Source of the DNA: an uncultured Eubacterium sp.
GTDB taxonomy: Bacteria; Bacillota_A; Clostridia; Lachnospirales; Lachnospiraceae
DNA: 27,038 nucleotides
Reading direction: 5' to 3'
Assembly (NCBI GenBank): GCA_910589045.1
Contig: CAJUSH010000041.1
Coordinates: 1 to 27,038, forward strand
Shown here: one piece after another, positions 1-7,649 of the stretch
Layout of the letters: every line of letters begins with the position of its first letter
Position numbering within the stretch: position 1 is the first letter of the stretch
Notes under the pieces: generated by a model
Seen by the model: the letters and a program-made list of their open reading frames with translations, nothing else
Database searches by the model: none
Told to the model about the DNA's origin: nothing
Program-made: the position numbers and the translations under genes

Positions 1-108
1 GAAATGCCCGAACGGCCTGTTACGGCATACGACAAACACATGTATCAATAAATTTCAAACCGGCTTCTCTTTTATGCGCATGAAATTATTTTTGAAAGCT
101 TACGTTTC

Positions 109-1596
109 CTACAGGATAATGCACACCAGCCCGCCGTTGTTGTCATTGACTACCTTCTGCATCGTATCCTGCAGCTTCATCTGACACTCGTCATCCATAC
201 GGCTGATCTTGTTGCGGATGCCGTCCTCCATCAGCTCACCCACCGTTTTTCCGAAAATATTTGTATTCCAGACACCGCCGTCATCCGTCTTGCCTGCCTT
301 GATGTAGCTGATCAGATCCTTTGCCTGCTCCTCGCTTCCCACAATCGGCGCGATCTCCGTCTCGATATTTGCGCGGATCATGTGAATTGAGGGCGAGCTT
401 GCCTTCATGCGCACGCCGTACTTGCTGCCATGCTTCATCAGCTGCGGCTCCTCCATATCAATGTCGGAAAGCGTCGGCGTCACCACGCCGTAGCCGCGCA
501 TCTTTACAGACTGCATCGCCTCCGCAACCTTGTCAAACTCCTGCTTTTTCATAGAAAGGTCCCGAACGAGCGAGATCAGCTCGAACTCACCCTTCACCTC
601 GACGCCTGCCATCTGGCTGATGTTTTCGTAATAATACTTGTCATCCACCTCCATACGCATCGCCCCGACGCCGTCCGAAAGCTGCAGGCCTTCCTTCCGG
701 ACCTCCTTTATGTAATCATCCGCCTCCGGCAGTACCAGCTCCCGGAAATCCCGCACGTTCGTAACCCGCTCGAGCACCTCCTTCGCATGGCCCAGCAGAT
801 GCTGCTTTACCGGGTTATTGATCTCCAGCATATCCACCCATTTCGGCAAATAAAAATTGAGCTGGGTCACGGGAAATTCGTACAGCACCTCCTCGAGAAT
901 CCGGTTGATATCCTCCATATGCAGCTGTTCGCAGTTCATCGGGAGCACCGCCACACCGTACTGCTCCATCATCGTATCCCGCAGCGCCTTGGAATTTTCA
1001 CTGTAGGGCTTGTTGGTGTTTAAAATAATGATAAAGGGCTTGCCGCTCTTTTTCAGCTCCTCCACCGTGCGCCGTTCTGCCGGCTCATAGGACTCCCGTG
1101 CAATGTCCGTAATGGAGCCGTCGGTCGTCATGACGATGCCGATGGTGGAATGGTCGCGAATCACCTTCTGCGTACCAAGCTCCGCCGCCCGCGTAAAGGG
1201 AATCTCCTCCGAAAACCAGGGCGTTTTTACCATGCGCTCCTTGCCGTCCTCCATGTGCCCGCTTGCGCCGTCTACCATGTAGCCCACACAGTCGATCATG
1301 CGCACCTTAATTTCCAGATCATCGGCAACCTGAATCCGTGCCGCTTCCTTCGGAATAAACTTCGGCTCTGTGGTCATGACCACCTTTCCCGCCGCTGCCT
1401 GGGGCAACTCATCCGTCAGCCGTTCCTTCTCATGGTCATCCTGCAAATGCGGCAGCACCATCAAATCCATAAAACGTTTGATGAATGTCGACTTTCCGGT
1501 TCGGACAGCCCCCACCACACCGATGTAGATTTCTCCCCCGGTTCTGTCGCGGATATCCTTATACAGATTGTATTCCGTACTCAATATATTGGACAT
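109..1596 (-). CDS. spoIVA: Stage IV sporulation protein A (spore coat ATPase)
   Basis: The 495-residue product begins MSNILSTEYNLYKDI and has a Walker A motif (GVVGAVRTGKST) near residues 27-38, followed by the conserved SpoIVA N-terminal GTPase-like domain, a long middle region and a C-terminal tail. The length matches the family (about 490 residues). In Bacillus SpoIVA hydrolyses ATP and polymerises on the forespore outer membrane as the base layer of the coat. The ATG is preceded by a GGGGG-type ribosome site (GAAGGGGGATTTTT). It lies downstream of the lipid kinase gene, separated by 123 nt that hold a sigma-E-like promoter. This gene marks the host as an endospore former. The identification is secure. 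Confidence 0.97.
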   Translation of the reverse strand: MSNILSTEYNLYKDIRDRTGGEIYIGVVGAVRTGKSTFIKRFMDLMVLPHLQDDHEKERLTDELPQAAAGKVVMTTEPKFIPKEAARIQVADDLEIKVRMIDCVGYMVDGASGHMEDGKERMVKTPWFSEEIPFTRAAELGTQKVIRDHSTIGIVMTTDGSITDIARESYEPAERRTVEELKKSGKPFIIILNTNKPYSENSKALRDTMMEQYGVAVLPMNCEQLHMEDINRILEEVLYEFPVTQLNFYLPKWVDMLEINNPVKQHLLGHAKEVLERVTNVRDFRELVLPEADDYIKEVRKEGLQLSDGVGAMRMEVDDKYYYENISQMAGVEVKGEFELISLVRDLSMKKQEFDKVAEAMQSVKMRGYGVVTPTLSDIDMEEPQLMKHGSKYGVRMKASSPSIHMIRANIETEIAPIVGSEEQAKDLISYIKAGKTDDGGVWNTNIFGKTVGELMEDGIRNKISRMDDECQMKLQDTMQKVVNDNNGGLVCIIL

Positions 1597-1684
1597 AAAA
1601 ATCCCCCTTCTACTATTCTCAGTTTCCGGTCAAACGCCGTGACAGATGCTGACGCTCCGCACACGGCGCTCCATAACTTATTAA

Positions 1685-1711
1685 ATCGTATGAAAGGGGG
1701 TTCCTGTTTAT
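1685..1711 (-). promoter_or_regulatory. Putative sigma-E promoter of spoIVA
   Basis: On the minus strand an ATA (1709-1711) is followed after exactly 16 nt by CATACGAT (1685-1692). This fits the sigma-E pattern ATA-N16-18-CATAnnnT known from Bacillus. It would start transcription about 80 nt upstream of the spoIVA ATG, just past the stop of the upstream kinase gene. spoIVA is a sigma-E target in Bacillus, so position and target agree. The motif is short, so chance cannot be excluded. Confidence 0.55.
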
Positions 1712-1719
1712 TACTTGTT

Positions 1720-2673
1720 TCAGAGAATGATCTGCAACTTTTTTGGGAGACACTCGATCGTGATATCCCAGTGACGGCCGAACGTCTCACCGTCCGTATG
1801 TACTTCCAGATTATCTGCCAGCATGATGTGGCACCCGCGCGCATTTACCACCTCGTAGCCGGGAATACATTCATGTCTGCGCAGCGCCAGAAGTGCAAGA
1901 CTAAAAAGCGCCTGCACACGCCCGAGTCCATATGCCATTGCAAAGGAAAGCTTCCCGTCCCGCGCGCTTGCCGCAGGTGCCATCAAAAGATGCCCGCCCT
2001 CATTGGGCTGGTTCATACCTGCCAGAAAATAAAGCCCGCGCACCTTCACCACCCGCTCGCGGCCCCTGCCGTCCGTAAATACCAGCTTTGCCAGTCCAAG
2101 CGGCTGTCCAAACACAAGACACACCGTATGCACCACGTACACAAACATCCCAAGACGCATGAAATTCAGCACGTTTTTCACCATGCCGCTGCGGGAACAC
2201 CTGCACGCTTCTGCATCCAAGCCAATCCCGGAGCTGATCGCAAAATAGCGGCAGCTTCCGTCCCTGTGAAAAACGGTTCTTCCGATATCCATATCCGCAA
2301 TCCGCCTGCAGCGCAGCACCCGCCGCAGGGCCAGCAGCGGGTCAGCCGGAATCCCAAGTGCATAACCAAGGTCGTTTGCGGAGCCGGTAGGGATGAAGCC
2401 CATCGTCACCCGGTCAAAGTCCGTAATACCGTTTAACACCTCGTTAAAGGTGCCGTCGCCGCCCACCACAACGAGCGTGATTTCACCGGATTGCTCCGAT
2501 AGCACCTGCCGCGCCAGCGCCGTGGCATGACCTGCATGTGTGCAGGGAAACGCACGGTAATGCACGCCCTGGCGAATCAGCTCGGGCTTTAGCACACGCT
2601 TCCAGACCTCTCTTGCCCTGCCTGTGCCAGCCGTTAAATTTACAATAAAATAATAGGTTTTATCTCTGCTCAT
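1720..2673 (-). CDS. Diacylglycerol kinase family (DgkB/YegS-like) lipid kinase
   Basis: The protein (about 317 residues from this ATG) has the family signature VVVGGDGTFNEVLNG and the following IPTGSANDLGYALGIP block, which bind nucleotide in the DAGK catalytic domain. The C-terminal half (GLYFLAGMNQPNEGGHLLMAP) fits the second beta-sandwich domain. The likely role is phosphorylation of diacylglycerol or a related lipid at the cytoplasmic membrane. The start is uncertain: the frame opens with GTG at 2697 and ATG at 2694, but the ATG at 2673 (MSRDKTYYFIVN) matches where the family begins. It overlaps the 3' end of the DeoR gene by 14 nt, so the two are probably cotranscribed and translationally coupled. 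Confidence 0.88.
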   Translation of the reverse strand: MSRDKTYYFIVNLTAGTGRAREVWKRVLKPELIRQGVHYRAFPCTHAGHATALARQVLSEQSGEITLVVVGGDGTFNEVLNGITDFDRVTMGFIPTGSANDLGYALGIPADPLLALRRVLRCRRIADMDIGRTVFHRDGSCRYFAISSGIGLDAEACRCSRSGMVKNVLNFMRLGMFVYVVHTVCLVFGQPLGLAKLVFTDGRGRERVVKVRGLYFLAGMNQPNEGGHLLMAPAASARDGKLSFAMAYGLGRVQALFSLALLALRRHECIPGYEVVNARGCHIMLADNLEVHTDGETFGRHWDITIECLPKKLQIIL

Positions 2674-3433
2674 CCGTATATAAAATCTCCACATCACTCT
2701 GCATTAGACGCGCTTCCCACTCATCGGAAAGCTTCTTATCCGTTGCCAGCAAATCAATTCCCGAAAAATCCACTACCTGCGTAAATGATAAATGATCAAA
2801 CTTGGCGTTGTCAACCGCCATAATACGTTTTGTTGCGGAACCGAGCATTTGCTTTTTAATTCCGGCGTCCAGCTCATTGGAATCGGTGAAGCCCTTCTGC
2901 AGATCCACCCCCTTGCAGGAAAGGATCGCTTTATCCACAAAAAAACCGTCCACCATACGCTCTGCCTGATAACCCAGCAGAGAAAGTGCACGTCCCTTTA
3001 AGGAGCCGCCGGTGGATAATACCTTCCAGTCCGGCATATCCGATAATTCCAGCAAAATCTCGATGGAATTTGTAATGACGGTAATATTTTTTTTGTCACG
3101 GATCTGCTTTGCCACAAACAGCGCCGTCGTACTCGCATCCAGCATAATCCGATCGCCGTCGTTGATCATCTGTGAGAGTGCCGTCGCAATGCGCATTTTC
3201 GCTTCCACATTCTCGCGCTTGCGCATCAAAAAAGGCACCTCGTCCTTCTCGCTGCCCCGCAGCACCGCACCGCCGTAGGTGCGCTCCGCATAGCCGTCAT
3301 TTTCCAGCTTCTCCAGGTCGCGGCGGATCGTCTCCTCCGTCACATCGTATTTTTTGCTCAGATCAGCGACAATCACCCGTCCTTCTTCCTTTAAAATTGA
3401 TAAAATTTCGTTTCTCCGCTCAGCTGCCAGCAT
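2660..3433 (-). CDS. DeoR-family transcriptional regulator (BMC-locus copy)
   Basis: This 257-residue protein has an N-terminal DeoR winged helix-turn-helix (recognition region VTEETIRRDLEKLENDG, residues about 31-47, then RTYGGAV) and a C-terminal sugar-phosphate sensor domain of the DeoRC type (ILDASTTALFVA-like block, then a TNSIEI block and a DSNELDAGIK block). Family members usually repress sugar genes and are released by a phosphorylated intermediate. A GGGAGG ribosome site lies 8 nt before the ATG. It follows the BMC locus on the same strand after a probable terminator, so it is a good candidate regulator of that locus. A paralogue of the same size sits at 25312-26082. Confidence 0.93.
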   Translation of the reverse strand: MLAAERRNEILSILKEEGRVIVADLSKKYDVTEETIRRDLEKLENDGYAERTYGGAVLRGSEKDEVPFLMRKRENVEAKMRIATALSQMINDGDRIMLDASTTALFVAKQIRDKKNITVITNSIEILLELSDMPDWKVLSTGGSLKGRALSLLGYQAERMVDGFFVDKAILSCKGVDLQKGFTDSNELDAGIKKQMLGSATKRIMAVDNAKFDHLSFTQVVDFSGIDLLATDKKLSDEWEARLMQSDVEILYTDEQR

Positions 3434-3587
3434 AGTTCGATCCTCCCAGTATAAACATTCCGTATATCATCTCTTTATTCATTCACGCACCATGAACCAA
3501 CCGAAATGCCTGCCACCTTTTCCCGGCATTTGACTATTCAACCAATACAAAAACCCATACAGCCACCCGCGCCTGCGGACTGCATGG

Positions 3588-3628
3588 TAAACGAAAACCA
3601 GCCGACAGGGAACAGACTGTTCCCCGGC
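3588..3628 (-). terminator. Probable intrinsic terminator of the BMC operon
   Basis: On the minus strand GCCG and GGGAACA pair with TGTTCCC and CGGC (3601-3628), leaving a 3-nt loop and a 3-nt bulge. The tail that follows is T-rich (TGGTTTTCGTTT). It lies about 30 nt after the stop of the last shell gene. The tail is interrupted by G and C, so termination may be partial, allowing some read-through into the DeoR gene. Confidence 0.55.
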
Positions 3629-3659
3629 GGCGTCACCTGCCATATCACCATCAAATTGC

Positions 3660-4208
3660 TTAAAGTATCGTATCCCACAGCTGCGCATCCGGGCTGGCAA
3701 TCACCGAGCTGTCCAGATACATGCCCCGCTCCGAAACCGCCGCTTCTGCCTTTGCGATGGCTGCTGATACCGCTGCCACCTCCCCGGTGAGGAATACATA
3801 GGATTTGCCGCACATGCCCCGCGCAACCCGGATCTCGATCAGATCCACCTCCGCCGTCTTTGCTGCCTCATCAGCAGCCACAAAGATCGCAGCCGCGTCA
3901 AAGGTTTCAAGCACACCCAGCGCATTGCGGTTTTTGATATCCGCAGTCCCGTAGATCGCCGGGAAAATGCCGTCGTGGGGGTTTCCCAAAAGGAAGCTGT
4001 CGATCAGCTGCTCCGGATAACGGGTCTTCGCCGCGTCCACCGATGCACGCACCGCACTGAGATCCCCCTCAAACACAACGATATATTTACCCGGGCAGAC
4101 CGTCTGTGCCTCTACGATTTTAACATCCGCAGTCTTTAACACCAGATCCGCCGCCAACACGCCGGTGGAAACGGTCTTGTACTCCACCATTCCTAATGCT
4201 CTACCCAT
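3660..4208 (-). CDS. PduT-like tandem-BMC-domain shell protein (BMC-T)
   Basis: The protein (182 residues from the ATG at 4208) contains two BMC domains, residues about 4-85 (ALGMVEYKTVSTGVLAAD) and about 98-180 (ALGVLETFDAAAIFVAAD). BMC-T proteins form pseudohexameric trimers in the shell. Cys38, in VCPGKY, is at the position of the cysteine that binds the Fe-S cluster at the trimer pore in PduT. The neighbouring gene is PduS-like, the known partner for moving electrons across the shell. The frame extends upstream to 4286, but a GGGAG ribosome site (GAGAGGGAGTAAAC) directly before MGRALGMVEY sets the start. It is the last BMC gene of the operon. Confidence 0.93.
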   Translation of the reverse strand: MGRALGMVEYKTVSTGVLAADLVLKTADVKIVEAQTVCPGKYIVVFEGDLSAVRASVDAAKTRYPEQLIDSFLLGNPHDGIFPAIYGTADIKNRNALGVLETFDAAAIFVAADEAAKTAEVDLIEIRVARGMCGKSYVFLTGEVAAVSAAIAKAEAAVSERGMYLDSSVIASPDAQLWDTIL

Positions 4209-4362
4209 GTTTACTCCCTCTCTATTTCTACAGCAGCTCAGTCTTTGGCTTTCCGTTGCGGACACCGGGCCAGCCGTAATGCACACGGCACACCTGATAT
4301 ATGTTCACTGCCATGTACTTTTACGGACAGCGCCGTGCAAAGCCCAAAGCGAAACCGCCTGC

Positions 4363-5697
4363 TTACTTTCTCACTCTGATCTCAATCTCCTGCGCGTTCA
4401 CACTCGTCACAACACCGTCAATGGACGCATGCACCGGAAGGCTTAAGGCGTTCTCCGCCGCCTCTCCGATCTTCTGTCCCTCCTTCACCACATCACCCAC
4501 CTGCACGATGGGAACCGCCGGTGCGCCGATGTGCTGACTGAGCTTTATGCGCACATGATCCACAATGATGTAGGACTCATCAAGAGGTGCCTTGACATTG
4601 TAGACATCCAGCCCAAGCCTCGCCCGCAGCCGGGAGATCGGCACCCTGCGAAGGGGTCTGGACTTTTTAACCGCAGCCGCCTCCACCTTCGGCGGCTTAA
4701 CGCCGTTCGCGCGAAGCCCCGCCTTGTACTCTGCGATCAGAGATCTGGGTGTCAGCTCCTGATTGCAGGAATACATCTCGCAAAGGCCGCAGGAGCTGCA
4801 GAAAAATGTATTCAAAAATGTTCCGACGTCGCGGGTTGTCCCCGTGGTCGCCGCCCGCATGAACAGATGGGGCTGGATCGGATGTCCCAACAGATTTCTC
4901 GGACAGAGATCCGTACACATCTCACACTGACAGCAGGACGCCATCGCACGCTTCATGCTGATCTGCGTATTTTTTCTTTTTTTCTGAACCACCAGATGAT
5001 TTTCCGGAAGTACAATGACCGCATTCGATGTCTTTGTGATCAGATCGTACGGACTGCACAGATTCCCGGTCATGGGGCCGCCCATGAGATAAACCGGTTC
5101 CTGCGTCGTCACGCCGCCTGCCAGTGCAACCACATCCTCCACTGACATACCGAGGGGAACGTAACGGGTACACGGCTCCTTCACCTCCCCCGTGATCGTA
5201 ATAAACTTATGTGTCACGGGACGCTTTGCATTCAATGCCTGATAAATATTAAAAACGGTCTCCACGTTAAACACCGCCACACCCACCTGGATCGGGATGC
5301 TTCCGGGAGGCACGACCTTTCCGGTCAGCTCGTGGATCATGACCACCTCATCTCCTGCCGGATAAACCTCCGGCAGAAGACCAATGGATATAATAGGGAA
5401 CGAACGCAGGTGCGCATGAATCGCCTCCACCGTGTGCCGGTAGGCTTCCTTTACACCGATGATAACCTGATTGCACCCAATGGAAAGCGCCATCTGATAC
5501 AGGGTGCTTAAGATCTCATAAGGGTACTTTTCCAGGACCTGTCTATGTAACCGCAGCAAAGGCTCGCATTCCGCACAATTCAAAATGATCGTCTTTGCCC
5601 GGGCATCGATTTTTCCGTAGGAAGGGAATCCGGCACCGCCGGCACCGCAGACTCCGCTCTCCTTCACTGCACCAATCAGTTCATTTATCTCTATCAT
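4363..5697 (-). CDS. PduS-like RnfC-family flavin/Fe-S oxidoreductase
   Basis: This 444-residue protein has the RnfC/Nqo1-type N-terminal region with a glycine-rich stretch GVCGAGGAGFPSYGK (residues about 15-29), then a SLBB-like segment, two ferredoxin-type cysteine clusters (Cys256/258/261/265 and Cys300/303/306/311) and a C-terminal barrel-sandwich RnfC-like region. PduS in B12-dependent Pdu compartments is an FMN and Fe-S cobalamin reductase. Here no cobalamin enzyme is visible, so NADH reoxidation through the adjacent PduT-like pore is a more likely job (inference). The ATG has a GGAG site 8 nt upstream and lies 4 nt after the eutN-like stop. Confidence 0.92.
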   Translation of the reverse strand: MIEINELIGAVKESGVCGAGGAGFPSYGKIDARAKTIILNCAECEPLLRLHRQVLEKYPYEILSTLYQMALSIGCNQVIIGVKEAYRHTVEAIHAHLRSFPIISIGLLPEVYPAGDEVVMIHELTGKVVPPGSIPIQVGVAVFNVETVFNIYQALNAKRPVTHKFITITGEVKEPCTRYVPLGMSVEDVVALAGGVTTQEPVYLMGGPMTGNLCSPYDLITKTSNAVIVLPENHLVVQKKRKNTQISMKRAMASCCQCEMCTDLCPRNLLGHPIQPHLFMRAATTGTTRDVGTFLNTFFCSSCGLCEMYSCNQELTPRSLIAEYKAGLRANGVKPPKVEAAAVKKSRPLRRVPISRLRARLGLDVYNVKAPLDESYIIVDHVRIKLSQHIGAPAVPIVQVGDVVKEGQKIGEAAENALSLPVHASIDGVVTSVNAQEIEIRVRK

Positions 5698-5701
5698 CTT
5701 A

Positions 5702-5968
5702 CTACTCCAGCTTTACACCTTCATCAATAATTCCAACAATCGCAGCGTCAATCGGTGCGCTCTCCATCTCACAGCCAATCCGCGCGGCACTTCCGGTCGC
5801 AACCAAAACAACCTCTCCGATACCTGCGCCCACATGATCAATGGCTACAAGACGGTCCCCCGCATGCGCCATGGATTGAATCGGCTCAATGATGAGGAAC
5901 TTATTTCCCACCAAATTTTCGTTTTTGCGGGTGGAAATCACGCTTCCAACAACCTTGCCTATAATCAT
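5702..5968 (-). CDS. EutN/CcmL-family pentameric vertex protein (BMC-P)
   Basis: The 88-residue protein starts MIIGKVVGSVISTRKNENLVG and contains the BMC-P hallmarks LLI/EPI then VAIDHVGAGIGEVVLVATGSAAR. BMC-P pentamers cap the vertices of the icosahedral shell. The length fits the family. Its ATG overlaps the TGA of a possible 22-codon ORF (ATGA), and its stop is 4 nt before the PduS-like start, so it sits tightly in the operon. Confidence 0.95.
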   Translation of the reverse strand: MIIGKVVGSVISTRKNENLVGNKFLIIEPIQSMAHAGDRLVAIDHVGAGIGEVVLVATGSAARIGCEMESAPIDAAIVGIIDEGVKLE

Positions 5969-6033
5969 CTGTTCTCACCAAACCAATGTAGCGCCCGCTC
6001 GCCTGCGCTCACGGGCATACCGTCGGAAGACAT
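5965..6033 (-). CDS. Possible 22-residue leader/coupling peptide before the vertex protein
   Basis: An ATG at 6033 follows an AGGAGG site with 8 nt spacing and opens a 22-codon frame beginning MSSDGMPVSAGERA. It ends with a TGA that overlaps the vertex-protein ATG as ATGA, the typical layout for translational coupling. The DNA also forms a 24-nt hairpin (GCCCG/CGGGC, 5993-6016). A related 43-nt stretch (33 of 43 identical, no gaps) occurs at 9531-9573. No domain is recognised. It may be a coupling ORF that controls BMC-P level, or a non-coding repeat. Confidence 0.4.
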   Translation of the reverse strand: MSSDGMPVSAGERALHWFGENR

Positions 6034-6063
6034 TTTGCCTTCCTCCTAATCACATCTGCTTTT

Positions 6064-6711
6064 CTATTTAATGACAACTGCGTCACCGGTTTTCAGCTGT
6101 GCCGCATTTGCCTCGTCGGTATCGATGTGCATCTCAAGCGTAAAGCTCGGGTCAACGCGCACCAAAACCTCGTCAAAGGTCGTGCCGCGTCCGCCCAGCG
6201 ACACAACGGATACCACATCCTTATCGGCAACGCCCGCTGCCGCGGCATCACCCGGGGCCATATGTATATGGCGCTTCGCCACAATACAGCCCTCTTTCAG
6301 GTACAGCGCCCCTTTCGGTCCGACCAGAGCAATGGGCGCAGAGCCTGCGATATCACCGGAATTGCGTACCACCGGAGCAACGCCGAGCGTCCGTGCGTCC
6401 GTCATGGAAATCTCCACCTGAGACTCCTTTCTGACCGGCCCTAAAATGCGTACATTCTCAATTGCACGCAGCTTTGTACCCACAATGGTCACCTGCTCAT
6501 TGGAAGCAAACTGCCCGCCCATCAGCCCTTTTTTCTTCGTGAGCTGATAGCCCGCTCCGAATAACACCTCCACATGCTCCTGGGTCAGGTGCACATGACG
6601 TGCAGAGACACCGATGGGAACCATGAAGCCGTCCTTCGGTACAGCGGAAACCTCGTCTCCTAACACTTCCATGACAAGCCTTGTGATCCGTTCAATTTTT
6701 TTCTCATCCAT
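6064..6711 (-). CDS. pduL: PduL-type phosphate acyltransferase
   Basis: This 215-residue protein has the two PduL zinc-binding motifs, SARHVHLT (residues about 56-63) and KRHIHMAP (about 145-152), in two beta-barrel repeats. PduL converts propionyl-CoA (or another acyl-CoA) and phosphate to acyl-phosphate and free CoA, which recycles CoA inside the compartment. The first 20 residues (MDEKKIERITRLVMEVLGDE) form an amphipathic helix typical of encapsulation peptides, so it is predicted cargo. The start has an AGGAG site 10 nt upstream. The length fits the family. Confidence 0.95.
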   Translation of the reverse strand: MDEKKIERITRLVMEVLGDEVSAVPKDGFMVPIGVSARHVHLTQEHVEVLFGAGYQLTKKKGLMGGQFASNEQVTIVGTKLRAIENVRILGPVRKESQVEISMTDARTLGVAPVVRNSGDIAGSAPIALVGPKGALYLKEGCIVAKRHIHMAPGDAAAAGVADKDVVSVVSLGGRGTTFDEVLVRVDPSFTLEMHIDTDEANAAQLKTGDAVVIK

Positions 6712-6776
6712 ATCACAACCGCTCCTGTTGATTGTAGTCTCCGGACGCAGACACGCCCGGAGACCGAAAACATGTG

Positions 6777-7160
6777 CTATTTAACCGTCGGTAAAATCTT
6801 CTCAACGTCGGTATGCGGTCTGGGGATGACATGCGTTGCTACCAGCTCGCCTAATCTGGATGCATTGGAACCGCCTGCCTCAACCGCAGACTTTACTGCT
6901 CCAACATCCCCGCGAACCATTACGGTTACGAGTCCGGAACCGATCTTCTCTGTTCCGACCAACACAACATTTGCCGCCTTGCACATAGAATCTGCCGCCT
7001 CAATCGCTGCGGTCAGTCCCCTGGTTTCAACCATTCCTAATGCTTCCTGTGCCATAATTCTTACCTCCACTTTCCTTTCTTCGGCAGGCGCTGCTGCCGG
7101 GGCCGTTTTCGCTGCCGCGCCCGTGGTACGCTTCGCAGCGGTCGTCTTTTTCTCTGCCAT
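6777..7160 (-). CDS. BMC-H shell protein with Lys/Ala/Pro-rich N-terminal extension
   Basis: The full frame encodes 127 residues: a low-complexity tail of 35 residues (MAEKKTTAAKRTTGAAAK and on to EERKVEVRI) followed by a canonical PduA/PduJ-like BMC-H domain starting MAQEALGMVETRG. The long start has AAGGGTGA (7167-7174) 6 nt upstream and begins 2 nt past the previous gene's stop. A second start at 7055 has a perfect GGAGG (7064-7068) 8 nt upstream, giving a 92-residue protein of exactly the size of the sister gene at 7650-7928, with 80 of 92 residues identical. Both forms may be made. BMC-H hexamers form the facets of the shell; the charged tail could reach into the lumen or cytosol. Confidence 0.9.
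   Translation of the reverse strand: MAEKKTTAAKRTTGAAAKTAPAAAPAEERKVEVRIMAQEALGMVETRGLTAAIEAADSMCKAANVVLVGTEKIGSGLVTVMVRGDVGAVKSAVEAGGSNASRLGELVATHVIPRPHTDVEKILPTVK
7053..7068 (-). promoter_or_regulatory. Internal ribosome binding site and second start within the extended BMC-H gene
   Basis: GGAGG at 7064-7068 lies 8 nt before an in-frame ATG at 7055. The codons for VEVRI encode this site, so it is embedded in the reading frame. It would yield the canonical 92-residue shell protein from the same mRNA as the extended form. Confidence 0.6.
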
Positions 7161-7162
7161 AA

Positions 7163-7489
7163 TTATTCACCCTTTTCCGCCGGCACCTTTTCCTTTACGG
7201 GCACCTTCGGCTTCATTCTGCTCGCCGAAAGCTCCACGAGTCGGATAATCTCCTCGTGGGGTCTGGCAATCACAGTATAATTGACAGGTTCTTTGATTCC
7301 GCCTGCTGCGGCACTTTCCACTGCCTGTCTGACAGCAGCCACATCGCCCTGTACGATGATCGTCACAAGGCGCCCGCCCAGCTTGCGCTCCCATGTCACG
7401 AACTCCACGTCCGCGGTCTTACACATAATATCCAGTGCGGTCACCGCCGCGGTGACACCGGAGATTTCCAATAATCCTAGTGACTTCAT
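7163..7489 (-). CDS. BMC-H shell protein with charged C-terminal tail
   Basis: This 108-residue protein has one BMC domain (MKSLGLLEISGVTAAVTALD through about residue 88) and then a basic/proline tail of about 18 residues ending KVPVKEKVPAEKGE. It is clearly divergent from the two near-identical BMC-H copies on either side, so it probably forms a different hexamer or a minor shell component. Its start lies just downstream of a hairpin-rich gap; an 18-codon frame upstream ends with TGA overlapping this ATG. It ends 2 nt before the extended BMC-H start. Confidence 0.9.
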   Translation of the reverse strand: MKSLGLLEISGVTAAVTALDIMCKTADVEFVTWERKLGGRLVTIIVQGDVAAVRQAVESAAAGGIKEPVNYTVIARPHEEIIRLVELSASRMKPKVPVKEKVPAEKGE

Positions 7490-7649
7490 AAGCAGTCCCT
7501 TTCAACTGTTCCGTGCCTTCGCAGCCGCGCGCGAAAATCCATGCAACACGGATTTTCGCACACCTGCATCATGTTCTCAAAGCATACCCCTCAGGGTACG
7601 GCACAAAGCCCGTACTCCCGCTTCTGCGGGGCAGCCCCTGCTTCAAAAC
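7490..7649 (-). promoter_or_regulatory. Hairpin-rich intercistronic region between shell genes
   Basis: The 160-nt gap holds at least three perfect inverted repeats. The largest is GCGAAAATCC (7531-7540) with GGATTTTCGC (7550-7559), a 10-bp stem and 9-nt loop. The second is GTACGG (7596-7601) with CCGTAC (7610-7615). The third is a CCCGC/GCGGG stem with a 4-nt loop at about 7617-7630. None is followed by a T-run, so they look like mRNA stability or processing elements rather than terminators. They could set the ratio between upstream and downstream shell proteins. Confidence 0.6.

Noticed and set aside
1600..1704. Distant inverted repeat AATCCCCCTTC / GAAAGGGGGTT around the spoIVA leader
   Set aside because: One arm lies in the promoter spacer and is not transcribed with the other; the first arm is simply the spoIVA ribosome site.
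1150..2436. 428-codon open frame on the plus strand
   Set aside because: It lies antisense to spoIVA and the lipid kinase gene, has no recognisable domain and no good ribosome site; it results from the coding pattern of the opposite strand.
3479..3640. Open frame of about 54 codons (MAGDAAGEQSVPC) between pduT-like and deoR genes, with an end (MPGKGGRHFGWF) faintly like the mini-ORF peptide
   Set aside because: It contains the probable terminator hairpin, has a poor ribosome site, and the resemblance to the mini-ORF is not supported at the DNA level.
4209..4362. 154-nt gap between PduS-like and PduT-like genes as a possible small gene
   Set aside because: Open frames here are short, without start signals, and none resembles a BMC protein.
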